In this document: positions 46,841 through 53,237 of the stretch, piece after piece
Position numbering within the stretch: the first letter of the stretch is position 1
Layout: each line of letters begins with the position of its first letter
Origin: Phymorhynchus buccinoides
Taxonomy: Eukaryota; Mollusca; Gastropoda; Neogastropoda; Raphitomidae
Length of the DNA: 64,000 nt
Direction of reading: 5' to 3'
Assembly: GCA_017654935.2 (NCBI GenBank)
Contig: CM065695.1
Span: 33,386,292 to 33,450,291 of the forward strand
Translations under genes and position numbers: made by a program
Notes under the pieces: model-generated
The model's database searches: none
The model's input: only the letters and a program-made list of their open reading frames with translations
What the model was told of the DNA's origin: nothing

Positions 46841-47456
46841 GGAGGTTCCAATAATAACCAAGTCAAAATGGGGTGGCTGTCCAGATGATCAGCCTCCCTC
46901 GAAGTCGAAGGGAAGGGGGAAAGTAAAGGGAAGGGGGAAAGTAAATGGGAAGGGGAAAGAGGGATGTGGGATGGGATATGAGAGGGACGGTGGGGGAGGG
47001 TTAGATCCGGGCTTTGAACTCCTGATGTAATTCAAATTGTCTCTGGTGGAAGACAGTTCCACTCAGCCACAGCCCTACGGAAGGCTTTCACTTTCAGTCT
47101 TTCACCAACTTTGAACTTGGCATGGCAAGTTCTGAAGTTGAGCACAAACCAAAAAGCTGCGAATCGAATAGCATAGCATAAATGGCATTATAGGCTATTT
47201 TGTTTAGCCTTTTGCCCTCTAAATATGTTTTCGATTTTTATTTGGTTTGGCTTCATTCAAAAAGAATGTTCCTTTTTTTATGTTTTCCTCAACAAACAAA
47301 CAAAATCTAAGCAAAATGAAAATGTACCAGAACCTTTGTCGAGCAAAATGCCCAACGCTGCCAAAAAGCAGCACTCTTTCTAAATAGACAAGCATGTTTG
47401 AATAAATTTCCAGAAATCATTTCAAACACTGAAACAGTTCGCTGTTGTGTTTTCAT
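19929..47456 (-). CDS. LDHD: D-lactate dehydrogenase, mitochondrial (multi-exon gene)
   Basis: FAD-dependent oxidation of D-lactate (and related D-2-hydroxyacids) to pyruvate, with electrons passed to cytochrome c, in mitochondria. I assembled it from exons at 47334-47456, 44494-44618, 43543-43684, 41460-41601, 39392-39551, 37460-37565, 35514-35607, 34068-34196, 31395-31522, 27091-27181, then 24555-24666 or 22104-22215, and 19929-20097. All have GT-AG borders and the phases join in every case. The product is about 494-508 residues, near the human protein (about 484-507). Visible motifs, in order: an Arg-rich mitochondrial presequence; the FAD-binding [11 protein letters not shown] (about residue 103); [78 protein letters not shown]; and C-terminal NPGKVF. 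This is the FAD_binding_4 plus FAD-oxidase_C order. D-2-hydroxyglutarate dehydrogenase is the nearest alternative, but the alignment to LDHD is continuous. Confidence 0.95.
20460..20697. mobile_element. TTAA-type MITE (TTGACTGCC ends)
   Basis: GTAACTCCTTGACTGCCA ... TGGCAGTCAAGGGGTTAA. Internal GATTATGTTAG and CATCTGATGACATCATC. Related in reverse to 36871-37396. Confidence 0.7.
20927..21310 (+). mobile_element. tRNA-derived SINE (type A), full copy
   Basis: Head TAGAGTGGCACAGTGGTATC...GTTCGAACCTGGG, central GAGACGATAAACCGAGGTCC, tail CTATAAAGTACCTAATACC. Same as 14615-14998 in reverse. Confidence 0.87.
21476..22075. repeat. CA and GT microsatellites
   Basis: (CA)n 21476-21538, (GT)n 21796-21850, poly-C 21911-21927, (GT)n 22015-22070, all in the LDHD intron 3' of exon 11b. 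Confidence 0.95.
22104..22215 (-). CDS. LDHD: LDHD exon 11b (alternative copy 2)
   Basis: 112 nt, phase 1 to phase 2. Encodes [18 protein letters not shown], then [29 protein letters not shown] is closer to the human motif than in exon 11a, and the following helix differs almost completely from 11a. Acceptor TTGTTTCCCAG, donor GTAAGT. The junction codon with exon 12 becomes CAC (His). Both copies keep 30 residues between the motif and the QGT of exon 12, as in human LDHD. Confidence 0.88.
22401..22577. mobile_element. TACGGTA-ended MITE, short form
   Basis: TATTTTACGGACTCTAAGGC ... GCACCTTGTAGTCCGTAAAATA. The latter is split as GCACCTTG and TAGTCCGTAAAATA. Confidence 0.7.
22671..22840. mobile_element. 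CAGTGGAACCTCCC MITE, copy 1
   Basis: CAGTGGAACC...GGTCTTATAAGG...GGTTCCATTG. CAGTG ends beside TA suggest a Tc1/mariner-type origin. Copies at 26411 and 26768. Confidence 0.75.
23448..23878. mobile_element. MITE with CAGGCATGAAA ends, copy 2
   Basis: Starts CAGCAGGCATGAAAGTGG and ends CGCGTTTCATGCCTG. Shares CTAAAGCGACTTCC and GATATAAGAATACGGCAAGA with 17588-18140. Confidence 0.78.
24319..24490. mobile_element. TACGGTA-ended MITE, short form
   Basis: TACCGTATTTTACGGACTAC...AAGGCGCAC and ATCGCCTTATAGTCCC...TACGGTA, ~60 bp before exon 11a on the genomic plus strand. Confidence 0.8.
24555..24666 (-). CDS. LDHD: LDHD exon 11a (alternative copy 1)
   Basis: 112 nt, phase 1 to phase 2. Encodes [18 protein letters not shown], then [19 protein letters not shown]. 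The GHVGDGNFH metal/substrate-binding motif is intact (about residues 406-414). Acceptor CGCCCTGCAG, donor GTGAGT. It has the same length and phases as exon 11b at 22104, and using both in one mRNA would break the frame, so the pair should be mutually exclusive. When used, the junction codon with exon 12 is TTC (Phe). Confidence 0.85.
24776..25213. mobile_element. Repeat with ATGAGATTTTC ends, copy 1
   Basis: ATGAGATTTTCAGAGAACC ... CTCCAATTGGAGGGAAAATC then TCAT. Second copy at 35661-36060, same strand; shared inner GGGCTAGTGATTTTCTGAGA. Confidence 0.75.
25640..26010. repeat. Nested repeat with AGACCTGTTTACCC ends
   Basis: ACCCCCTACAAGAGTCTTTG, then GAGTAGTAGAGGTCCAAATT duplicated ~145 bp later, ending GTAAACAGGTCTG. 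A single-ended piece is at 20150-20230. Confidence 0.65.
26411..26585. mobile_element. CAGTGGAACCTCCC MITE, copy 2
   Basis: CAGTGGAACCTCCCTTATAA ... TTATAAGGGAGGTTCCACTG: near-perfect ends, TA on both sides. Confidence 0.85.
26768..26935. mobile_element. CAGTGGAACCTCCC MITE, copy 3 (inverted)
   Basis: CAGTGGAACCTCCC ... AAGGGAGTTTCCACTG, inner part in the opposite direction to copy 2. 156 bp before exon 10. Confidence 0.8.
27091..27181 (-). CDS. LDHD: LDHD exon 10
   Basis: 91 nt, phase 0 to phase 1. Encodes [20 protein letters not shown] and [20 protein letters not shown] is a near-invariant LDHD motif. Acceptor TGTTTTCAG, donor GTGAGT. Confidence 0.95.
27339..27530. repeat. GT-rich microsatellite
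   Basis: Degenerate GT/GC repeats in the LDHD intron upstream of exon 10. Confidence 0.9.
27777..28540. repeat. ~190-bp inverted repeat around a LINE 3' end
   Basis: Bases 27777-27973 and 28327-28540 are near-perfect reverse complements; both contain ATGTCCGAGTAAACTATGA next to a CT or GA run. The ~350-bp spacer has the LINE tail. The right arm is part of the LINE 3' UTR; the left arm lies outside the LINE 3' end. Confidence 0.9.
28008..30927 (-). mobile_element. Non-LTR retrotransposon (jockey/CR1-like), 5'-truncated
   Basis: In minus-strand order: end of the endonuclease domain (TLIDHIYV, then [10 protein letters not shown]), a linker, reverse transcriptase ([73 protein letters not shown], catalytic FADDTSL), thumb, and a C-terminal part ending [12 protein letters not shown] at 28664. 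There is one frame break near 29280 between 30854-29262 and 29287-28664. The 3' UTR ends with AATAAAG and a TTGACTTGACTTGAC tail at about 28008. The 5' part of the endonuclease is missing and the element starts at a GT repeat. Low damage suggests a fairly recent insertion. It sits in the LDHD intron between exons 9 and 10, same strand as LDHD. Confidence 0.9.
30938..31035. repeat. (GT)n at the LINE 5' junction
   Basis: GT repeat directly bordering the truncated 5' end of the LINE at 30927. Confidence 0.93.
31075..31345. repeat. Dispersed repeat with GGGTCC motifs, copy 1
   Basis: CAAAACAAGGGGTCCCAG, ACAGCATAGAGGGTCCTAGA, CTAGTGCATCCCTGGGA, TTAGTGCTTCAT-like end. Copy 2 at 52040-52365 holds a nested insert. 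Confidence 0.75.
31395..31522 (-). CDS. LDHD: LDHD exon 9
   Basis: 128 nt, phase 1 to phase 0. Encodes [20 protein letters not shown] then [20 protein letters not shown] and SK; the EAEER..LW.ARH..WYA block is conserved in the family. Acceptor GTGTGTGCAG (a GT repeat serves as the pyrimidine/purine tract), donor GTCAGT. Confidence 0.93.
31611..32189. mobile_element. TACGGTA-ended MITE, long form 2
   Basis: TACCATATTTTTCAG...ATTAGGCGC to TATCGCCTTATAGTC...TACGGTA; ~580 bp, co-linear with 18593-19160. Confidence 0.82.
32505..33066 (+). mobile_element. pogo/Tigger-like MITE, copy 1
   Basis: 562 bp, ends CAGACAAACCCCTATTTTA and TAAAATAGAGGTTTGTCTG, TA target. At 32752 an ATG opens [18 protein letters not shown]...RVEVINRS, resembling the start of Tigger/pogo transposases (K..LTL..K..VI), then no transposase follows. 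Copy 2 at 42862. Confidence 0.8.
33364..34037. mobile_element. TACGGTA-ended MITE interrupted by a GT tract
   Basis: Left end TACCGTATTTTACGGACTAC at 33364; right part TTATAAGGCGCAGGGG...GTATCGCC at 33985-34030. The middle (33478-33870) is GT microsatellite plus a poly-C. A further half-element starts at 33076. Confidence 0.6.
33478..33770. repeat. GT-rich microsatellite with poly-C
   Basis: Degenerate GT/GC repeat, poly-C near 33677-33690. Confidence 0.92.
34068..34196 (-). CDS. LDHD: LDHD exon 8
   Basis: 129 nt, phase 1 to phase 1. Encodes [18 protein letters not shown], then [23 protein letters not shown] and LFLEFHG are family motifs. Acceptor TTGTTTCAG, donor GTCAGT. Confidence 0.95.
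34843..35025 (+). repeat. ~180-bp dispersed repeat, copy 1
   Basis: CCTGGCTAAAAGACTCCAGG, GAACACTATGGTACAAATG, GATTACCCCGCCACGTGGGC. Copies at 44170-44340 (reverse) and 63640-63790, and a short piece at 34338-34380. Confidence 0.75.
35278..35383 (+). mobile_element. SINE type A, 3' fragment
   Basis: GCGACGCGCTCTCCAAGGG, GAGCAGCCCGAATTTCACAG, tail of AATACCAAATA. Head and centre missing. Confidence 0.7.
35514..35607 (-). CDS. LDHD: LDHD exon 7
   Basis: 94 nt, phase 0 to phase 1. Encodes [20 protein letters not shown] then [11 protein letters not shown], the start of the C-terminal oxidase domain (human equivalent FPSVQAAVDSTVHILQ). Acceptor TATTTACAG, donor GTATGG. Confidence 0.93.
35661..36060. 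mobile_element. Repeat with ATGAGATTTTC ends, copy 2
   Basis: ATGAGATTTTCAGAGAACC to GAGGAAACATCTCGTCTC; shares CAAAAAGGAGGAAATCCTCC with 24776-25213. Confidence 0.72.
36349..36872. mobile_element. Foldback element with ~130-bp arms
   Basis: AAAGGGGCACCCTGACGGAT ... AGTCAGGGTGCCCCTTT; inner arms CAACACTCACTTTGCTCGG and CCAGAGCAAAGTGAGTGTTC pair too. It shares its right-hand TTAA with the next MITE. Confidence 0.78.
36871..37396. mobile_element. TTAA-type MITE with nested element
   Basis: TTAACCCCCTAATAGCC at the left and TGGCAGTCAAGGGG...GTTAA at the right. The ~340-bp element also seen at 10325 is inserted at 37020-37345. It lies 60 bp from exon 6. Confidence 0.7.
37460..37565 (-). CDS. 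LDHD: LDHD exon 6
   Basis: 106 nt, phase 2 to phase 0. Encodes [20 protein letters not shown] and [29 protein letters not shown] is the conserved end of the FAD-binding domain. Acceptor ATGTTGCAG, donor GTGAGT. Confidence 0.95.
37610..37780. repeat. ~150-bp repeat, copy 1 (copy 2 at 39075-39222)
   Basis: AGTACCAAAGGGGTTGCGCA, CCCCTCAAAATGATGCAAAC, ACCTGTTAGTACTCTA. Copy 2 has the same order at 39090-39205. Confidence 0.7.
38053..38135. repeat. (GT)n microsatellite
   Basis: GT then GTGC repeats, LDHD intron between exons 5 and 6. Confidence 0.95.
38400..38520. mobile_element. TACGGTA-ended MITE, right half
   Basis: TATAAGGCGCAGGGGTCTCA...TATCGCCTTATGGTCC...TACGGTA; left end not found. Confidence 0.65.
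38615..38850. mobile_element. TTAA-type MITE with a visible empty site
   Basis: TTAACCCTTTCAACGCC ... GGCGGTGAAAGGGTTAA, 236 bp. It sits inside the duplicated segment, whose other copy (about 39334) has only one TTAA, proving target duplication. Near-copy at 63370-63613. Confidence 0.88.
38869..38935 (-). pseudogene. Partial duplicate of LDHD exon 5
   Basis: About 65 nt nearly identical to the 3' part of exon 5 including its donor region; it reads [19 protein letters not shown]. It has no acceptor and lacks the first two thirds of the exon. It belongs to a local duplication: flanking DNA at about 38520-38610 repeats 39241-39335. It lies downstream of the true exon in the same intron, so it should be ignored by splicing. 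Confidence 0.8.
39392..39551 (-). CDS. LDHD: LDHD exon 5: FAD-binding domain
   Basis: 160 nt, phase 1 to phase 2. Encodes [38 protein letters not shown] and [16 protein letters not shown]. The [11 protein letters not shown] block is a hallmark of the family. The donor is GTGGGT after CAT; this choice gives the same length as the short human isoform at this junction. A damaged partial copy of the 3' half lies at 38869-38935. Confidence 0.95.
40428..40546. mobile_element. Short foldback MITE
   Basis: AAGGCCTTGTCCGACGATGC ... GCATCGTCGGACTTTGCCTT, ~118 bp, in the LDHD intron between exons 4 and 5. The rest of 39600-41440 shows only low-confidence repeats. Confidence 0.78.
41460..41601 (-). CDS. 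LDHD: LDHD exon 4: FAD-binding domain
   Basis: 142 nt, phase 0 to phase 1. Encodes [20 protein letters not shown] and, further on, [19 protein letters not shown] and TFPI. This is the FAD-domain segment with the V.PGVT-type motif seen in LDHD and glycolate oxidase subunit D. Acceptor TTTGGTCTGCAG, donor GTCAGT. Confidence 0.95.
41725..42274. mobile_element. hAT-like MITE
   Basis: CAGGGGTCGCG...GTTAACG at the left, CACTAGCACGACCCCTG at the right; CAGGGGTC tips are usual in hAT elements. CATTAC flanks both ends directly (6 bp; hAT normally makes 8). Confidence 0.65.
42862..43422 (+). mobile_element. pogo/Tigger-like MITE, copy 2
   Basis: 561 bp, near-identical to 32505-33066, placed inside a (TA)n run so that TA flanks both ends. 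The minus-strand 149-codon frame through it is an antisense shadow. Confidence 0.85.
43543..43684 (-). CDS. LDHD: LDHD exon 3: FAD pyrophosphate-binding motif
   Basis: Encodes [17 protein letters not shown], then [20 protein letters not shown] and [16 protein letters not shown] is the FAD-binding loop of the VAO/PCMH-type fold. 142 nt, entered in phase 2 and left in phase 0; acceptor CAG at 43685-43687, donor GTATGC. Confidence 0.95.
43842..43885. mobile_element. Right end of a TTAA-type MITE
   Basis: TTTTGGCTGAAAAATGGCTG and GCGGCGAAAGGGTTAA only; no left partner seen. Confidence 0.55.
44170..44340 (-). repeat. ~180-bp dispersed repeat, copy 2
   Basis: Reverse complement of 34843-35025: GTGTGGCTGCCCACATGGCA...CTGGAGTCC...GGCTTTAGCCAGG. 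Confidence 0.72.
44494..44618 (-). CDS. LDHD: LDHD exon 2
   Basis: 41 codons plus 2 nt, encoding ...[19 protein letters not shown] then [18 protein letters not shown]...VREQHG.DES is the conserved N-terminal signature of LDHD. The donor GTAAGA follows CC, which completes as CCC (Pro) with the next exon. The acceptor at 44619-44620 is the only one giving phase 0 from exon 1. Confidence 0.9.
44640..46285. other. LDHD intron 1, 3' part, no exon found
   Basis: GT repeat at 45379-45410, poly-G at 44978-44990, otherwise unclassified DNA. An 82-codon frame at 45264-45016 has no family resemblance. Confidence 0.5.
46290..47160 (-). mobile_element. LINE 3' relic
   Basis: At 47160-47030 the minus strand reads [20 protein letters not shown] then [11 protein letters not shown], like the C-terminus of RT proteins (R.V.EWN.LP). 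Downstream is a pyrimidine-rich tail-like region, then GTAGTTTTCCTCTTCCCAGC near 46310. It lies between LDHD exons 1 and 2. Confidence 0.5.
46808..46839. repeat. Poly-G run (~32)
   Basis: Unbroken G run; length is likely unreliable in an assembly. Confidence 0.95.
47334..47456 (-). CDS. LDHD: LDHD exon 1: mitochondrial targeting sequence
   Basis: The frame opens after an in-frame TAA with an ATG at 47456; a second in-frame ATG is at 47420. The segment after the second ATG ([19 protein letters not shown]...) is rich in Arg/Lys, Ser and hydrophobics, without acidic residues, as expected for a matrix presequence, and ends in FCSTK where the human protein has YCSQK. Two phase-0 donors are possible: GTTCTG after the AAG at 47334, or GTACAT after 47328 (adds V-L). 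Either joins exon 2 in frame. I cannot choose between the two starts; the second ATG gives a more typical presequence. The exon lies alone in 2.7 kb of repeat-rich DNA, so transcript support is wanted. Confidence 0.75.
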
Positions 47457-47464
47457 CAAGCCTT

Positions 47465-47495
47465 AGGTCAATGTCAAAGTTCAAGGTCAAGGACA
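47465..47495 (+). promoter_or_regulatory. Nuclear-receptor half-site cluster
   Basis: Five hexamer-like half-sites in 31 bp: AGGTCA, ATGTCA, AGTTCA, AGGTCA, AGGACA, with TCAAGGTCA (the extended half-site of ERR/FTZ-F1-type receptors) in the middle. It starts 9 bp upstream of the outer LDHD ATG, so it could lie in the promoter or 5' UTR. Similar TCAAGGTCA pairs occur in the interspersed repeat at 1.8-2.7 kb, so a transposon origin is possible. Confidence 0.35.
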
Positions 47496-47655
47496 CGGGG
47501 TGTTTTTAGCAAACAAACTTTTGTTTTTGTATTCAATCAAATGTATCCCACGATGATTATTTTTAATGTTTTTTTTAAATATTTCTTTTGCAAATAAGTT
47601 CTAAAAAAATAAAACCCTTTAGGCTTAATTATTTTAAAATCCGGTTTTCCCGGCG

Positions 47656-47680
47656 TTCCTTTCCTAAAGCAGTCTTTCCG
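47656..47680 (+). promoter_or_regulatory. 5' TOP-like start of RPL14
   Basis: A pyrimidine run, TTCCTTTCCT, at 47656-47665 precedes the start codon by about 26-35 nt; a second run, CTTTCC, is at 47674-47679. Ribosomal-protein mRNAs normally begin at a C within such a tract, which gives growth-linked (TOR/LARP1) translational control. The exact start site is inferred. Confidence 0.6.
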
Positions 47681-47690
47681 GTTTAACAAA

Positions 47691-47693
47691 ATG
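47691..47693 (+). CDS. RPL14: RPL14 exon 1, start codon only
   Basis: ATG directly followed by a strong donor, GTGAGT. Exon 2 begins with GTG (Val) in phase 0, giving the M-V-F start typical of eL14. Confidence 0.9.
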
Positions 47694-50600
47694 GTGAGTG
47701 TGGCGTTTCACGTGTTGAGCTGCTTAGGTTTTAATATTGAAGAGCCCTTAAAATAAAACCAGTAGTGTATTAGCTTTGGTATTCATGCGTTGCTTAATAT
47801 ACTATATTGCAAGCTAAATTAGAATGCCGCCTAGGTCAGCGTAAACAAGAAATTCTTGTAGCTTTAGAGTTGCAATTGTAATGGAAGATGACTTCACTGG
47901 CCAGGGAACACGTGCTTAACTTTTAGCTATACTAAACCCCTTTTCAAACCCCAGAACATGTCAATAATTGCCGGTTACAGCAGGTGGACATTATTGGAAG
48001 AAGAAGGGCGTGAACATTATAACATGACAGGGGGTCGTTTCACAAGATTATTGATCTGGTTCTGGCACTCAGTCGAGTCAGTGGTTTGGTACATGACAGA
48101 AACGGAGAGCGCATTGTCTGATAGGAACCTTAGAAAATGTTTTTTGTTTTTCCGGCTACCGTAGTGGTCCCAGGGGATCATGAACCCCGACCGGCACATC
48201 TCCTCCTCATTTACCACTACTTTGACCTATGGCCCCTAACTCCCTAAATTTAATCTTTGAGTTTGAGTGGTTCAGACCTTGGTGGTGAACCGCTGGCGCT
48301 GATGGTGCTAGATTGTGTCCTTTACTACTACAAATGCTACTGAATGGCCAGCTACAGGAATGTCAGGATAGCAGGCTTTCCAATAAGGCCACCCCAAAAA
48401 ATGTTTTTTTCCGGTTTTCTGACCAACCCTATTTAGGAACGACAGAATTAGGTCAAGCCGCAGCGATTTTTCTCGTTGAAAATCCGAACCGCGATTTTGG
48501 CTATGTGCCAAACGGTCACTTCCTTTGCTTGTTTTTATTGGTGGTTATTCTTGGCGCTGACCATCCGAGTTTCTTTCTTTCGGGAAGCAGACACCTACTC
48601 GGTCATTCGGGAACGATCTTTTTTTACGCTAAGACGGCCGATCGCGAGAGACAAGCTATCCAATATTTGGGTCCAATTCATTCGTTTATCATTTCTGAAC
48701 GGTAATTACATAATTCTTTAAAACAAATGCGCAGTTACATTTAATTATTTTTCTACAAGTACACCAAATTTGGTGCATCTAGAATAAATCTCAATGCTGC
48801 TCAAGGTCTCCACAAGTCGGGAGGTGTTACGTCGAAGACTGTCTGACATGTTTTCTGTCACGTGCATGTTGATGTTGCGATCTTGTGAGTCGCACAAAAA
48901 GCTTAGGCCTAATCTGTCTAATGTTTGGGGTTGATGTTGCCCCTTTGAATAAGCTTTATTTTGGTACCAATGTTTTGTTTATTGGTAAAAAAAATAAAAA
49001 GTTATGGCTGTTTTATTCATCCAAACCTTGATACGGTAAGGGCCGGTAACCTTGATCAACTTTTTCTTATATAGCTCATATAAAAAAAAGCTAACATTTT
49101 AAAACGTCGTAACTTTCTCAATTTTCGACCGATTTTGATAATTTTAAAGGTCTTGTCGGGCTCTTTCCAATGACATAAATTTTTTTTTTTAATTCTATAA
49201 CCACCCTACCCTATTTTTTGGCCGCCGACCCTAATCTTTTTTTGGATGAATGAAGAAGAGAAAAAAAACCTAAAGTAATTTGAGCAGACGATGCGAGGGA
49301 ACCAACCATTGAACCAATGCACTTGGCGCAGTCAAGGACCGTTACTCGCGCAGACTTTTGTGACCCTACATCCACCGACAAAATGGCGGGCACTAGACAC
49401 GCGATTGCAGTTTCAATGCCAATGTGATAAATGTATTCACACACATAGACCGAACACAAATGTAAAAAAAAAAAAAGCTGACCTACCTACCCTATTTTTT
49501 AAGCTGATGAAACCCCAAACAGACATTTTTTTGGGCCTAAGCTTCCAATAAGCAATAGACTACAGCAACAACTTTCTTCCCCCGAATCGTCCGGGACTGG
49601 AACTCCCTGCCATCAGAGACAGTCCAGTCCCCCTCGCTCAGCTCCTTCATTTCTAAGGTGCTGAAGCTCCCTGACTAAAAACACTACTTTCCTTTCTGTC
49701 AGCAGGCGACATTTGCACGAGTTGTCTGCCGCTGAAGTTACTTCCCTTTACCTTACTTCCGTTCTCCGGTAAAGGAGACTGCATTTTCAGTTATGTTTGG
49801 CTGCAAAAAAGAATATCAGACCTGTTAGCTCCATGAACACATGGTTCAAAACTGAAAGCTAATTTGCACAGTATGCAAAAAGAATTTTGACATCGCCAGC
49901 ATGGGCAAGAGTGCTGTAAAAAGCCATTGTCAAGGCCAGAAGTACATGTACAAGCAGCTCAGGCGGGAACGAAACTGGCATTGACTGGTATGCCAGATTG
50001 AGTCCTTGAAATTTAGTAAACTGGTCCTGGAAAAGTCCTGGAATTTGTTGTACACAGATCTGTATGAACCCTGTTAATAATAACCAAGTATCCACCCATG
50101 AAACCTAATTATCAATGCAACTGTATTTTTAGCTTTGATTCTTCTTTATTATCAACAATCGTTCAATCAATCGATCAGTCAAATCATTCATTGTCTTTTT
50201 AAAACAGTGCATAAAAGGACATTTTTGCAACATTCGAGTCTTTCTTGGTGTCATCTGCGAAAATGTTCATCTTACAATGGCTTACATACAATCTACATTC
50301 ATTTATGGGAAATCTAGCGAATAAGCGGAACAAGCGATGCTCGATGGCAAAGTAATCATGGAGTATGCTCCTCCACTCAATGAGTATGTTCCATTTGCCC
50401 ATCTTTGCAAAGCCTGAGCGGGGCAGTCTCTCTCTTCTTCACTACGGGTTGAATGGATCGGGGGATGAGGCCTAGCGAGTGGAAAACATTCAACCAGCGG
50501 CGAGAATTAGTCTTTATGGAATATATTGAAGTAGGAAACTTGTGTAGTATAAGTATGATTTGCAAACTGAACAGCTCTGCGTACACACCGTTGCTGATGA

Positions 50601-52938
50601 ATATTTAGCATTCTCAGTTGGTTTAGCTATTGAACATATTTGTTGATTGGTTAATTTTTGTTGATTTATCGGGGATGAGGCCTAGTGAGTAGAGAACATT
50701 CAACCAGCGGCGATAATTAGTCCTTATTGAATATATTGAAGTAGGAAACTGTTGCATAGTATAATTTGCAAACTGAGTAGCTCTGCATACACATCGTTGC
50801 TGATGAACATTTAGCATTTCAGTTGGTTTAGCTATTGAACGTAGATGTTCATTGGCCCATTAAGATTTGGTTAAACTATCATGACCATTCAGACAAGAGC
50901 TTGTAATATTTTTGGAATAAGAGTTGAATGTAGGGTCATAACAGTTTGAAATAATATTTAAAAATTATAAAACAATAGCTGTGTAATGGCTTTTTCATTT
51001 TACTCAAGAAAAGTTCAAGTCAATACATCTTTTTCTTCATCTTTCAGGTGTTTGAACGCTTTGTGGAGATTGGCCGTGTGGCCTTCATTGCCCATGGTGA
51101 TGACAAGGGCAAGCTGTGTGTCATCGTCGATGTCATCGACCAGAACAGGGTGAGTTAAAGCATGGACTTGCTCTCTCTCCTCTGCATGATTGTGTTGCAA
51201 GGTTGCTCTTACATGGATGTTGACTTGTGTTTATTAACCCATGCGAGTAATTTAGTGTGCTTGACAGTGTATGTGATGGTGTGTGCATGTGTACTTTTGT
51301 AAGAGTGAATAAGATTTTAAAGTTTTCTGTTATAAACAGTTTCTGAGCTAGGATGAGTTGGCTTTTGTGTTGACAATTAAAAGATGTAAGAAGATTCTCT
51401 CCAGAGCTTTTTATTTTCAATTCAAAACAAAGCTGACAGCATCTGAAACAATCCAAAAACATGATTTAAATGCAATCATGATAATGTTTTGTTACAATAT
51501 GACATTATAAGGCGATTTACTACTTTTTTCCCCTGCGCCTTACAATATGACTTATAGTAAGAAACTGTTAAAACAAAATCATAATATTGTGTAAAATTTG
51601 ATTGGTGCGCCTAACAATTAGGTACTTTATATTTATAGTCACAGAGTCGTGTCTGTGAAGTTCGGGTTGCTCCCCACCTGGAGAGCGTGTCGCAGCCAGA
51701 GGTGCGCCACCCATTTTTTTTTTTTAAAAATTGGCGTGTGATTTTAATGCCACTGATGAGGAAGGAAAGGGGGTGGGGGGTAGATTTTGACCACATGACA
51801 ACTTATTCGTTGCCACTGGGATTAACGTGTGCTGAGTTCATGGGCACACATGACCTCGGTTTATCGTCTCATCCGAAAGACTCCACGTTCAAACCGTAAG
51901 GCCTAGTAAAGTGAGAGGAAAAATCCCCTGTACCCAGGTTCGAACTCGGGTTTAGTTGACACAAGTCAAGGCGAACGCATTACCTCTGTGTCGCTCTACA
52001 ATATAATATACTAGTCCAAAAAGTACGGCACTGACCTTATCATGGAGATGCAGGGCTACCAATCGTCCTGCAAAACAAGGGGTCCCAGAGACTCATTCAC
52101 TTACAGCATAGAGGGTCCTAGAGGTGGGATAGAGGGTCCCAGTGGCATTGCGAATGTTAAAAAAAATTTTTCTAGTGCATCCCTGGGATCCCCTGCACAT
52201 TCTTTTAGAGGGTCCTTACAGACCCCCCACGTCAAGTGTCACGTTCCCTCTTATGCTAGGAAGATTTCTTGCCAGCTATAAGAGGGAAAACATGTATAAA
52301 AAAACACGTGATTTTGACACGTGACGTGGTGGGTCTTTAAGAATTTTAGTGCTTCATAGACCCCCAGATGGGGAGCCCTGAGATGTAATCATCAGTCTCT
52401 GAATCAATCTGCAGCATGTTCGGAGCCCTGAGATGTGATCATCACAGTCTCTGAATCAACCTGCAGCATGTTCGGAGCCCTGAGATGTGATCATCACAGT
52501 CTCTGAATCAATCTGCGGCATGTTCGGAGCCCTGAGATGTGATCATCACAGTCTCTGAATCAATCTGCGGCATGTTCTCACGTTCTCACTCTCTCCCTCA
52601 GGCTCTGGTGGATGGACCCTGCAGCGGAGTGCTGCGGCGCGACATCAACTTCAAGGCCCTGCACCTGACGCAGTTCACCATCAAGGTCGGGCCCTCCGCG
52701 CGCACCGGCAGCGTCCGCAAGGCCTGGGAGAAGGCAGAGGTCACCAAGAAGTGGCAGGAGACCACCTGGGCCAAGAAGATCGCCTCCCGGGAGAGGGTGA
52801 GTGTGTCCATCTGTCAGGCTATTTTTACTGCTTTCTGATCTCCATGGATGCTCCTTACAGGATGTCCTGAATTGCAGGATTTTTAAATTACCTAGAGCCG
52901 GCATCGCCGGATTATAAGAATTTGAGGAGAAACGATTG

Positions 52939-52979
<41 letters not shown>

Positions 52980-53154
52980 TACAATAAAAAGGGCCTATAA
53001 AAGCATTTGCTATATTCAAAGGAATGTAGCACTTGTACTAAGTCTAGAGGGGTGGAAAAAAAGAGCAGTAAATGTGTGTGCGCTGCCCCTGCACTCCGCC
53101 GGGGCCTTGCAGAATTTTTTTAATTTCCCAGGAGCACCCATGGATCTCTGTCTC

Positions 53155-53237
<83 letters not shown>

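Larger units (their letters stand above)
47457..47690. promoter_or_regulatory. Shared divergent promoter LDHD / RPL14
   Basis: The LDHD start (47456, minus) and RPL14 start (47691, plus) face away from each other with 234 bp between. No other gene or clear transposon lies between them. Near RPL14 there is an A/T-rich TATA-like stretch (about 47627-47639) some 20-30 bp before a pyrimidine start site. Near LDHD there is a cluster of nuclear-receptor half-sites. A common bidirectional promoter is inferred from spacing only. Confidence 0.65.

Noticed and set aside
48313..48705. 130-codon plus-strand frame in RPL14 intron 1
   Set aside because: No domain, no splice support, no sign of codon conservation.
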